Assembly: GCF_042653205.1 (NCBI RefSeq)
Contig: NZ_JBHSHY010000017.1
Span: 47,879-111,878, forward strand
Length of the DNA stretch: 64,000 bases
Reading direction: 5' to 3'
DNA from: Paenibacillus_Z sp042653205
GTDB lineage: Bacteria > Bacillota > Bacilli > Paenibacillales > Paenibacillaceae
Made by a program: the position numbers and the translations under genes
Shown: piece after piece, positions 16,362 through 23,573 of the stretch
How positions within the stretch are numbered: position 1 is the first letter of the stretch
Layout: every line of letters starts with the position of its first letter
The notes under the pieces: model-generated
Told to the model about the DNA's origin: nothing
Seen by the model: the letters and a program-made list of their open reading frames with translations, nothing else
The model's database searches: none

Positions 16362-19334
16362 TTATCCCTCCTCGGTACGCTTCTTCGGCTCGCCGGCCGG
16401 CACGAACGTCAGCCGTTCCAACCTGCCCGGCTCGCCGGTCTCGACCGCTTCGAGCAGCAGCGTCAGGCGCGCGCCGCCCTCCCGCTCCCGCAGCCACGGT
16501 CCCGGCAAGTAGAACGACGTCTGGTCGCCGCCGCTGAATATCGGCCTGGGCGACGACGCGCCCCCGGCCGTCCACAGCCGGCCGACGATCGTCTCGCCGA
16601 GGAACGCCGTCAGCTTCAGTCCGCTGCCTGCGGCCCGCACCCGCCAGCCGCCCGGGACGCCGCCGGCTTCCTCCGGAAGCGCCCCGTACAGCCAGGCGAC
16701 GCCGCCCGGCGCCAGCTCGACCGGGAGCTCCGCCGCCGCGGCGCCGGCCGCGAGCCGCTCCGCGTGCTCGAGCAGTCCCGCTTCCTCGCAGGAGGACAGC
16801 GTCCAGTCCCGCGACGCGTTCCCTTCATATAAGATCACGTCGCCGGCCGGCAGGCCCAGCACCCGTTCGAGGAAGACGGCGATGAGATTGTCTTCCCCGG
16901 GCCGCACGAATGCGGAGATGTCGACATACGGATCGAACGGATGCACCTGGCCGGCCGCAGCTCCATTGACATAGACATGGGCGATCGACCGTATTCCCTG
17001 GAAGTGCAGCGTGAACGCATCCGCCGTCCCATCCGCGGCGAAGCGCCGGCGGTAATATTCGAAGGCTGGATGGTCCGGCGACAGCCAGCCGCCGAAAGCG
17101 ATGACCGGCCACGCGGCATCGTCGCAATCCGGGCCGAGCAGCTCCGGCAGCAGCGCGCGGTCCCCCATCCTGCGCACGCGCCAGTTGGACGTCAGGCGCC
17201 GCTTCGCGGTCACGGCCGTCAGGCCGCCCAGCCCTTTCAGGCTGTTCAGCCGCAGCCCGGGCAGCCGCGGATCGTCGAAATTGGTATGGCCCCAAATTTC
17301 GACCCGGGCCGTCAAGCGCTCACCGGTGCCGATGCGGACGGTCCCGCCAGCCGGGAGATACCGGCTGCCGCCGCCCGGCGCGCACGTGCCGACGTAGCCG
17401 GCCCCCGCGTAGAGCGAGACGACGTCGGCGCCGTGCCGCAGCAGCAAGCCCTCGGCGCGCCGGCCCTCGGGCACGCCGCTCGCGGCGCGGTACCAGGCGA
17501 AGCCGCGGTACACGCCATGGGCCTCGAGCGGCTCGGCCGCCGGCAGCGGCACCGCCGGCTCCGCGGCGAGCGGCTGCGCGGGCTCCGCATCGCGCCGCGT
17601 CCAGCCGACGCGCAGGTCGCGCGGCGCGTCGTCGTAATCGGCCGGCGGCTGGAAGCGCAAGCCGCCGTCGTCGCCGATGCCGGCCAGCAGCAGCGCGTCC
17701 TCGCGCGCCAGGCCGACCAGCGTCAGCCGGCGACCGCCGGCGAGGCCGAGCGTCGCCGACGCGGCTTGGCCGGGGACGGCCTCGAAGCGGAATACGAGCT
17801 CGCCGTCCATCGCCTGCACCGTCATGCAGGACGCCGACGCCGATGCCGCGGCTTCGGCCGCGAGCGCGTCCGCGGTGCTCGCCGCATCGGCAGCCGCGCC
17901 GCCCACCGCGCCGTTCGCGTCCGCCGCCGGCCCGGCTGCCCCGAGCGCCAGCGCGATCTCGCCCTCGTGTTCCGCGTGGAACACGAGCACGGTGCCGTCG
18001 GCGGAGCGGTGCGCGTCCGACAGCTCTGCCGTCGCGTAGCGGAGCGTGCCCGCCGGCACGCCCCAGCGCGCGAGCGGCACGCCGGCCGGCAGCATCGCGC
18101 AGCGCATCGGCGCGCTCCGGAGCCGCGACGCCCGCGGGATGCTCCGCGCGCCGCCGGCCGCGTCCGCCAGCCGGAGCGAGACGGCTTCCGCCTCGCCGCC
18201 GACGTTGGCGAGGAACAGCAGCGCCCCGCCGCCGGCCAGCCGCAGCGTCCGCTCCAGCAGCGCGCCGCCCGCCGGTTCGCCGGCGCGCCGCTCCAGGCCG
18301 GCAATCTCCGCCGCCGGCGCCGAAGCCGCTTCCGCGATCGCGTCGCCGTACGTCCGGATCACCCGGCGCAGCAGCCGGCCTTCCAGCGCTTCCGGGCGCA
18401 GATGACCCTCCGGCGAGATCATGCCGTGAAAATCGTAATCGGACGTCATGAACGCCAGCGGGTCTCCCCAATTGTTCGTGCCGTTCGTGAAGCCGAAGTT
18501 CGTGCCGGACGCCTGCAGGTACGGCCCGAGCAGCTTCGCGCCGCAGGAGAGCAGCCGCCGGAGCAGGAAGTGCGAGCGGTTGGTCTCCGTCACGAGCAGC
18601 GGCAGGTTCAGCCCGGCGAGCCGCCGTTCGTAGGACGCCGCCTTATTCTCGAACGTCGGGTCGCGGTCGTTCGGGTAGAAGTTGCATGTCGGCACGACGC
18701 CGTCGACCAGCCCCGACGCTTCGTACAGCCCGCCCTGTCCGGCGCACGCGATGAGCGGCACCGTGATGCCGCCGCCGAGAGCCAGGTTGCGAAGCGCCGC
18801 GATATAGGCTGCCGGATCCGGGCAGTCGTAGAAGTCGAGCTCGTTCTCGAGCTGCACGCAGAGGACTGTGCCGCCGCGGTTCGCCTCGTACCGGGCGAGC
18901 AGCGGGAGAATGCGGTCGTACCAGCGCTTGACGGCTTCCATGTACGCAGGGTCGGCGCTGCGGATGACCAGACCGGGCTTCGCGAACAGGTACGCGGGCA
19001 AGCCGCCGCCGTCCCATTCGGAGCAGATGTACGGGCCCGGCCGGGCGACGACCCAGAGGCCGGCTTCCGCGGCCTGCCGCAGGAAGTACTCCGCATCGCG
19101 CTCGCCGGCGAAGTCCCAGCGTCCTTCTTCAAGCTCGTGGTAGTTCCACGGGAAATACACGTCGATCGCGTTGTAGCCGCAGGCTTTGACCTGCTCCATC
19201 CGTTCGCGCCACTGCGCGCGGGGAAGGCGGAAATAAAAGAGCGATGCACAAAGCACAATTTCGGCCTGGCCGCCGATGCGCAGAGATGAAGCGCCGAGCT
19301 GCAGCGCCGTGTCGTGCGTCGTGTCCATGTTCAT
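16362..19334 (-). CDS. GH35 beta-galactosidase
   Basis: This 990-residue protein has the GH35 TIM barrel at the N-terminus: FYFRLPRAQWRERMEQVKACG, then AIDVYFPWNYHE, ARPGPYICSEWDGGGLPAYL, CVQLENE with the predicted acid/base Glu165, and LLVTETN with the predicted nucleophile Glu250. The C-terminal half contains beta-sandwich/jelly-roll domains with a galactose-binding-like segment (YYRRRFAADG...AHVYVNG). No signal peptide is visible, so it probably acts in the cytoplasm on imported oligosaccharides. Residues 465-503 form an Ala-rich low-complexity stretch. The start follows GGGAGG. It is the first gene of the transporter operon and lies behind a LacI-type control region. Confidence 0.88.
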   Translation of the reverse strand: MNMDTTHDTALQLGASSLRIGGQAEIVLCASLFYFRLPRAQWRERMEQVKACGYNAIDVYFPWNYHELEEGRWDFAGERDAEYFLRQAAEAGLWVVARPGPYICSEWDGGGLPAYLFAKPGLVIRSADPAYMEAVKRWYDRILPLLARYEANRGGTVLCVQLENELDFYDCPDPAAYIAALRNLALGGGITVPLIACAGQGGLYEASGLVDGVVPTCNFYPNDRDPTFENKAASYERRLAGLNLPLLVTETNRSHFLLRRLLSCGAKLLGPYLQASGTNFGFTNGTNNWGDPLAFMTSDYDFHGMISPEGHLRPEALEGRLLRRVIRTYGDAIAEAASAPAAEIAGLERRAGEPAGGALLERTLRLAGGGALLFLANVGGEAEAVSLRLADAAGGARSIPRASRLRSAPMRCAMLPAGVPLARWGVPAGTLRYATAELSDAHRSADGTVLVFHAEHEGEIALALGAAGPAADANGAVGGAAADAASTADALAAEAAASASASCMTVQAMDGELVFRFEAVPGQAASATLGLAGGRRLTLVGLAREDALLLAGIGDDGGLRFQPPADYDDAPRDLRVGWTRRDAEPAQPLAAEPAVPLPAAEPLEAHGVYRGFAWYRAASGVPEGRRAEGLLLRHGADVVSLYAGAGYVGTCAPGGGSRYLPAGGTVRIGTGERLTARVEIWGHTNFDDPRLPGLRLNSLKGLGGLTAVTAKRRLTSNWRVRRMGDRALLPELLGPDCDDAAWPVIAFGGWLSPDHPAFEYYRRRFAADGTADAFTLHFQGIRSIAHVYVNGAAAGQVHPFDPYVDISAFVRPGEDNLIAVFLERVLGLPAGDVILYEGNASRDWTLSSCEEAGLLEHAERLAAGAAAAELPVELAPGGVAWLYGALPEEAGGVPGGWRVRAAGSGLKLTAFLGETIVGRLWTAGGASSPRPIFSGGDQTSFYLPGPWLREREGGARLTLLLEAVETGEPGRLERLTFVPAGEPKKRTEEG

Positions 19335-19369
19335 GCGGAATCCTCCCGAGGTTCGGCTTGAATGGCGTT

Positions 19370-19387
19370 TATGAAACCCGTTTCATA
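19370..19387. promoter_or_regulatory. LacI-type operator O3, next to GH35 start
   Basis: TATGAAACCCGTTTCATA is a dyad ending about 36 bases upstream of the GH35 ATG. Its half-site TGAAAC is shared with two upstream copies. Confidence 0.7.
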
Positions 19388-19693
19388 AATAGGAAAAAAA
19401 ATACACGTCGACATACGGGATTAAACGAGAAGCGAACTTGCTCAATTCCGGTCATGCGCGTGTATCGGTGCGGTCGGCTGCGTGCGAGCCGTATGGTTGC
19501 TATGCGGTTAAGCCATGTTCCGGCGTTGAAGGAATGCTGCCGCGGCGGACGGATGACCGGCCGGGCCGGCGAGTCCGCAGCGTGATGGACGATGGTTGGT
19601 AAGATAAATGCGTGCTGCCGTGGATGGCGGTTGGATGCGGAAATTCGAAGCCGGGTCGGACGTTCGATGCGGCTGCGGCCCGTCTTCGACAAG

Positions 19694-19711
19694 AATGAAA
19701 CCCATTTCATT
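19694..19711. promoter_or_regulatory. LacI-type operator O2
   Basis: AATGAAACCCATTTCATT is the second copy of the operator dyad, centred 28 bp from the next one. Confidence 0.7.
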
Positions 19712-19721
19712 CCGGGTCAAA

Positions 19722-19739
19722 AATGAAACCCGTTTCATC
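19722..19739. promoter_or_regulatory. LacI-type operator O1
   Basis: AATGAAACCCGTTTCATC lies about a dozen bases downstream of the predicted transcription start on the minus strand, a position suited to repression. Confidence 0.7.
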
Positions 19740-19757
19740 AGGGCCGCCTTGATTTGA

Positions 19758-19787
19758 AGTTTACCCGCAACATGACAGCGCTGTCAA
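19758..19787 (-). promoter_or_regulatory. Sigma-A promoter of the GH35 operon with overlapping cre-like palindrome
   Basis: On the minus strand TTGACA (19787-19782) and TAAACT (19763-19758) are separated by 18 bases. The -35 box is covered by the perfect palindrome TGACAGCGCTGTCA (19773-19786), which differs from the cre consensus at one symmetric position, so CcpA control is likely. Confidence 0.65.
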
Positions 19788-19814
19788 TGGGGCTGCCAGA
19801 AAAATTTACTGCCC

Positions 19815-20873
19815 TTATCGAGGCGCCGATGCCGTGCTCTCCCGCACGATGAGCTCCGGCTGAAGCGTCGTCAAGAGCTCGACGCTATCGGATTTGGAGA
19901 TCAGCTTGTGCAGCACGCGGGCTGCCGTGCGGCCCAGCTCCACGCATCGAAGCGACAGCGTCGTCAGCTCGGGAATGAGGTTCGCCGCCATCGGCACGTC
20001 GTCGACGCCGGTGATGGACACGTCGCGCGGCACCTCGAGCCCGGCCTTCACCGCGGCTTTGATCGCGCCGATGCCGACCAGGTCGTTCGCGCAGACGACG
20101 GCGGTGGGGCGCCGGCCTTCGAGTCCGAGCAGCCGGTCCATCATCTCCTTCCCGCGGTTCACGGAGAAGCCGCCGTGGCTGATCCACTCCTCGCGCACAG
20201 GCAGACCCGCCCGTTCCATCGCCGTGCGGAACCCTTCCAGCCGGCGCGCCGTGTTGGACATTTGCGGATAGCCGCCGATGAAGGCGATGTCGCGATGGCC
20301 GAGGCCGATGAGATGCTCCGTCGCCCGCTCGACGCCGGCGATTTCGTCGACGACGACGCGATGGAACGCCGCGCCCGGCAGGTTGCCGTTGATCAGGACG
20401 ATCGGCACGCGCTTGTTGATCTCGGCTACCTCCTTGGCCATCTCCTTGCCGCAGTGCAGCAGGTCGATGCGCCCGCCGATCATGATGATGCCGTCCACCT
20501 GCTTCTCGGTCAGGATGCCGAGGTACTGCGACTCGCGCCGATACTGGTCCTTGATGTCCTGGTTGGAGGAGCCGGTGTCGCAGAGGAAGAACGTATAGCC
20601 TGCCTTACGCGCCTCCTGCTCGAGCCCCGCGAGCACCTCGGGGAAGAACGGGTTCGTGATGTCGGGCAGGATGATGCCGATCATCCCGGTCGCCTTCTTG
20701 ATCAGGCTGCGGGCGAGGGCGTTCGGCTGGAACTGGTACTTGTCGATGAGGCTCTGAATGCGCTGGCGGGTGGAGGCTTTTACGGGAGCGGTGTTGTTCA
20801 GCACGCGCGAAACCGTCGCGACGGAGACGTTGGCTTCTTTGGCGATGTCGTATACGGTTACCGTTTTCATCAT
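19815..20873 (-). CDS. LacI-family transcriptional regulator
   Basis: This 352-residue repressor starts with the LacI headpiece (VTVYDIAKEANVSVATVSRVLNNTAPVKASTRQRI) including the hinge helix region PNALARSLIKKATG. A periplasmic-binding-like sensor domain follows (GIILPDITNPFFPEVLAGLEQEARKAGY, and later TGVDDVPMAANLIPELTTLSL). It lies directly upstream of the GH35 transporter operon on the same strand, and its presumed operators (TGAAACCCNTTTCA) occur three times between the two, so it is the likely repressor released by the imported sugar. Two adjacent ATGs (20873, 20870) follow GAGGGAG; either could be used. In-frame sequence upstream overlaps another gene and is not part of it. Confidence 0.9.
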   Translation of the reverse strand: MMKTVTVYDIAKEANVSVATVSRVLNNTAPVKASTRQRIQSLIDKYQFQPNALARSLIKKATGMIGIILPDITNPFFPEVLAGLEQEARKAGYTFFLCDTGSSNQDIKDQYRRESQYLGILTEKQVDGIIMIGGRIDLLHCGKEMAKEVAEINKRVPIVLINGNLPGAAFHRVVVDEIAGVERATEHLIGLGHRDIAFIGGYPQMSNTARRLEGFRTAMERAGLPVREEWISHGGFSVNRGKEMMDRLLGLEGRRPTAVVCANDLVGIGAIKAAVKAGLEVPRDVSITGVDDVPMAANLIPELTTLSLRCVELGRTAARVLHKLISKSDSVELLTTLQPELIVRESTASAPR

Positions 20874-20984
20874 GGTTTCTCCCTCTTGGCCTCCAAATGG
20901 AAAATCCGTCCTAAGCGGACGGTTTTCCACTAGCATAGCAGAGAGATTTCGCCGTTGTAAATGGCCGTTTGCGCACGCCGAAGA

Positions 20985-21023
20985 GGCCGTGCCCGCGAGC
21001 GATGCGCTCTGCCTGGCACGGCC
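20985..21023. terminator. Hairpin downstream of the YflT-like gene
   Basis: GGCCGTGCC (20985-20993) pairs with GGCACGGCC (21015-21023). It lies between the YflT-like gene and lacI on the minus strand. The T-tract is poor. Confidence 0.5.
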
Positions 21024-21061
21024 GGGTTCGACCGGATTCGCGTTATTTCGCGGCCGGCGTT

Positions 21062-21595
21062 CTACAATATCCGCGTTGCGCCAGTGCTGCGGAAGACCGC
21101 CTCCGCCTCGCCGCCGCGGGTCAAGTCCGGCCCGCCGTTCGACGCGTCGCTGCCGATCTCGGCCGCGACGATGATCCCGCCGCGCGCGATCGCTTCCCGG
21201 CACGGCTCGACGTCGCCGCCCGGCACGCCGAGATCGTGCAGCGCGCTGTCCATGCTGTCGTCGTCGTCCAGGAACGCGGCGGCCGCCACGAACGAATTGC
21301 CGGGGTACGCCATGCCGCCGGTGAATGGGCCCGTCATCGTCAGCCCCGGCGAAGCCGCGATCGGCGCCACGACCCGCGGATCGTCCAACCCATGCTGATC
21401 CGCCGCTTGCCTCGTGTCCGTCAGGTCCTGCAGCTCGTCCGCGTCGACGTCCGTCTCGTTCTCGATCCGGCGCGTATTCTCCCGGTTCTTCGCGATGACC
21501 GTCAGGTCCGTCTTGACGAAGCCCGCCTGCTCCAGCGCCTGAATGGCCAGGATGGCGTCGTTCGGGGTATCGTAAATCGCGATTTTGTAGCTCAT
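21062..21595 (-). CDS. YflT-like general stress protein
   Basis: This 177-residue soluble protein starts with YKIAIYDTPNDAILAIQALEQAGFVKTDLTVIAKN, the alpha/beta unit found in YflT and other heat- or general-stress proteins. A Gly-rich middle part follows (GLTMTGPFTGGMAYPG), then a second alpha/beta half. No enzymatic motif is visible. The ATG at 21595 follows GGAGG at eight bases. It is divergent from rsbV-rsbW-sigB, and its upstream region carries a sigma-B-type -10 box, so it is a probable member of the sigma-B regulon. Its biochemical role is unknown. Confidence 0.7.
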   Translation of the reverse strand: MSYKIAIYDTPNDAILAIQALEQAGFVKTDLTVIAKNRENTRRIENETDVDADELQDLTDTRQAADQHGLDDPRVVAPIAASPGLTMTGPFTGGMAYPGNSFVAAAAFLDDDDSMDSALHDLGVPGGDVEPCREAIARGGIIVAAEIGSDASNGGPDLTRGGEAEAVFRSTGATRIL

Positions 21596-21632
21596 GTCCA
21601 TCGCCTCCAATATTTGATCGGGTAAGCTTGGT

Positions 21633-21658
21633 ATACCCTGTTTGCGCAGGATTCAATC
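21633..21658 (-). promoter_or_regulatory. Putative sigma-B promoter of the YflT-like gene
   Basis: The minus strand reads GATTGA, 14 bases, GGGTAT. The -10 box matches the sigma-B consensus exactly; the -35 box matches GTTTAA at four of six positions. Confidence 0.5.
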
Positions 21659-21695
21659 GGTTACACTAGAACATATTTCTACCCGGCCGCTTCTT

Positions 21696-21721
21696 GTTTC
21701 AGCGGCGGTCCGCCAGGGTAA
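21696..21721 (+). promoter_or_regulatory. sigB: Putative sigma-B promoter of rsbV-rsbW-sigB
   Basis: GTTTCA (21696-21701), 14 bases, GGGTAA (21716-21721) closely matches the sigma-B consensus GTTTAA-N12-14-GGGTAT. Autocatalytic control of this operon is known in Bacillus. Confidence 0.6.
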
Positions 21722-21767
21722 TCATCCCATAACGAGAGGCAAATCCATGTACAGGAGCGTCGTGACG

Positions 21768-22091
21768 ATGAAGCAAACCGATAAACTGTTCGTACGAACC
21801 GAAAACCAAACAGACAGGTGTACCGTCTATATTGGCGGCGAGCTCGATTTGGAATCCGCCGTGCACATGAGAGCCGTCATGTCGCGGCTGATCGAGCTGG
21901 ACGACCGCGAGCTCGTGCTGAATTTGCGCGAGCTCCGCTACGTCGACAGCACCGGCATCGGCATCCTGGTCTCCGTCCTGAAGGCACGCCACGCGAAGGA
22001 CGCGCCGTTCGCCGTGGAAGCCGTGCCGCCGCATATCCGTAAGCTGTTCGACATGACCGGCATTACGCCGTTCCTTCTCAAACAAGCCTAA
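21768..22091 (+). CDS. rsbV: Anti-anti-sigma factor RsbV
   Basis: This 107-residue STAS-domain protein has the conserved phosphorylation site in LRYVDSTGIGILVSVLKA, with Ser61 corresponding to the serine phosphorylated by RsbW. In its unphosphorylated form it binds RsbW and frees sigma-B. The ATG at 21768 follows AGGAG and gives a length close to B. subtilis RsbV (109 residues); an upstream ATG at 21747 would add seven residues. It is followed by rsbW after 42 bases, in the order typical of Firmicute sigma-B operons. No rsbX and no stressosome genes are adjacent. Confidence 0.88.
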   Translation: MKQTDKLFVRTENQTDRCTVYIGGELDLESAVHMRAVMSRLIELDDRELVLNLRELRYVDSTGIGILVSVLKARHAKDAPFAVEAVPPHIRKLFDMTGITPFLLKQA

Positions 22092-22133
22092 TTCGCCCTC
22101 GGAGGCGAACCAGCAGAAAGGAAAGAGACCAAC

Positions 22134-22610
22134 ATGAACGTAAAGGAAGAGGTCATTACTTTACAGGTGCCCGCATCCGCGGAATATATCGATTTGGTGC
22201 GGCTGACCCTGTACGGACTAGCGGTCAAAATGGGGTTCTCCTACGAGGAGATCGAGGACATGAAGGTCGCCGTGTCGGAGGCCTGCAACAACGCGGTGCT
22301 GTACGCGTACGGCGACTTGAGCGCGGGCGAGGCGGCCCAGGCGCCGATGCCAGCGCCGCGGATCGAGGTGAGGCTCGTGAAGCGCGACGATGCGCTGTCG
22401 ATCGTCGTGAAGGACGACGGGCGGAGCTTCGACGCGGCCGCCGCGGCGCGCCGGGCGCAGCCGGTGAACGGCAAGTCGATCGACGAACTGCAAGCCGGGG
22501 GATTGGGACTGTATCTGATGCAAGCGCTGATGGACGACGTCGAAGTGAACAGCAACATGGGAACGGAAGTGGTACTGACCAAGCGATTAGTCAAGAGCGG
22601 TGAACTGTGA
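22134..22610 (+). CDS. rsbW: Anti-sigma-B factor, serine kinase RsbW
   Basis: This 158-residue GHKL-type kinase has the N-box VSEACNNAVLYAY (residues 48-59), the G1 box KDDGRSFD (93-100) and the G2 box GGLGLYLM (122-129). It either holds sigma-B inactive or phosphorylates RsbV. The start follows GGAAAGAG. Its stop overlaps the sigB start (TGATG), so the two products are made in a coupled way, as expected for an anti-sigma/sigma pair. Confidence 0.92.
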   Translation: MNVKEEVITLQVPASAEYIDLVRLTLYGLAVKMGFSYEEIEDMKVAVSEACNNAVLYAYGDLSAGEAAQAPMPAPRIEVRLVKRDDALSIVVKDDGRSFDAAAAARRAQPVNGKSIDELQAGGLGLYLMQALMDDVEVNSNMGTEVVLTKRLVKSGEL

Positions 22611-23380
22611 TGAGCCCGCAGCCGGCCAAGCAATCGACCGTCACCGGCGCCGAACTCATCATCGCTTATCAGGACAGCCCCACCAACGAAATCGCCGCAC
22701 AGCTGATCGAGCATTATGAGCCCATGGTTCGGATGGCGGCCGGTAAAATCTCCCGCAACCGCCCCGACCTATACGAGGACCTCATGCAAGTGGGCCAAAT
22801 CGCGCTGCTGCGTCTGTTCGGCCAATTCGACAGCTCGCTCGGCGTGCAGTTCGAGCCCTATGCCATGAAGAGCATCATCGGCCACATGAAAAATTATTTG
22901 CGCGACAAGTCCTGGTACGTCCAGGTGCCGCGCCGGATCAAGGAGAAGGGCATCGCCGTGCAGCAGGCCATCGACGAGCTGACCGTCAAGCTGGAACGCT
23001 CGCCGAAGGTCGAGGAAATCGCCGCGCAGATGGCCCTGTCCGTCGAGGAAACGACGGAGATCCTCGCCGGACGCGACCTGTACCACTACGTGTCGCTCGA
23101 TACGCCGATCTCCGAGGAAGACAACGCGACGTCGCTCGGCGACCTGCTCGGCTCCCCGGACGACGACTTCGAGAACGTCGACCGGCGGCTCGATCTGCAG
23201 GCCGCCATGGCCCAGCTGAAGCCCCAGGAGCAGCGGGTGCTGATGCTCGCCTACTCCGAAGGGCTGCCGCAGCGCCATATCGCGGATCAGCTCGGCATCT
23301 CGCAGATGAGCATCTCCCGCATCCAGCGGCGCGCCATCGACAAGCTGAAGGCGCTGCTGGGCGAGCAGCGCGAGGATTGA
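22610..23380 (+). CDS. sigB: General stress sigma factor SigB
   Basis: This 256-residue sigma factor belongs to the SigB/SigF group. Region 2 is seen in DLYEDLMQVGQIALLRLFGQFD and FEPYAMKSIIGHMKNYLRDKSW, region 3 in VPRRIKEKGIAVQQAIDELTVKLERSPKVEEIA, and region 4 in LKPQEQRVLMLAYSEGLPQRHIADQLGISQMSISRIQRRAIDKL. The ATG at 22610 overlaps the rsbW stop by one base; a GTG one codon earlier is possible. A strong terminator follows. The rsbV-rsbW linkage separates it from the sporulation factor SigF, which follows spoIIAA-AB; the SigF assignment is less likely because of the sigma-B-like promoter and stress-gene neighbour. Confidence 0.82.
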   Translation: MSPQPAKQSTVTGAELIIAYQDSPTNEIAAQLIEHYEPMVRMAAGKISRNRPDLYEDLMQVGQIALLRLFGQFDSSLGVQFEPYAMKSIIGHMKNYLRDKSWYVQVPRRIKEKGIAVQQAIDELTVKLERSPKVEEIAAQMALSVEETTEILAGRDLYHYVSLDTPISEEDNATSLGDLLGSPDDDFENVDRRLDLQAAMAQLKPQEQRVLMLAYSEGLPQRHIADQLGISQMSISRIQRRAIDKLKALLGEQRED

Positions 23381-23394
23381 CGGCCGCCCGCCGC

Positions 23395-23440
23395 GAAGCA
23401 CGCCGCCCCCGGCAACGCCGGGGCCGGACGTGCTTCTTTT
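23395..23440 (+). terminator. Terminator of the sigB operon
   Basis: GAAGCACG (23395-23402) pairs with CGTGCTTC (23429-23436), enclosing an inner stem CCCCGGC/GCCGGGG, and is followed by TTTT. Confidence 0.9.
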
Positions 23441-23573
23441 GCGTCCCGGCGAATGCGCCCCATGCGGCCGAATGGTCGCATTTTGCCGCCTGCGAGTTGT
23501 GCTTGCCGGCGAATTCGCGTTATGATGGAACTAATCGGTTCGAGCACGTACGGACAAGCAGGAGGCCCCGACC

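Larger units (their letters stand above)
19335..19814. other. Control region of the GH35/ABC operon
   Basis: This 480-base gap contains a sigma-A promoter, a cre-like palindrome on the -35 box, two LacI-type operators just after the predicted start point, and a third operator near the GH35 ribosome binding site. The remaining roughly 300 bases form a long untranslated leader with no credible gene. Confidence 0.7.

Noticed and set aside
16941..19289. A 782-residue open frame on the + strand opposite the GH35 gene
   Set aside because: It is Arg/Ala/Gln-rich with no domain sense, lacks a ribosome binding site and mirrors the codon bias of the minus-strand gene, which has clear GH35 motifs.
19815..21656. 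A 613-residue frame joining the LacI gene to upstream sequence
   Set aside because: The upstream half overlaps the YflT-like gene in another frame; the LacI headpiece starts at 20873/20870 behind GAGGGAG.
22610..23380. Identification as the sporulation factor SigF
   Set aside because: The gene order anti-anti-sigma, kinase, sigma also fits spoIIAA-AB-sigF, but the sigma-B-like promoter and the adjacent YflT-like stress gene favour SigB. A phylogeny would decide.
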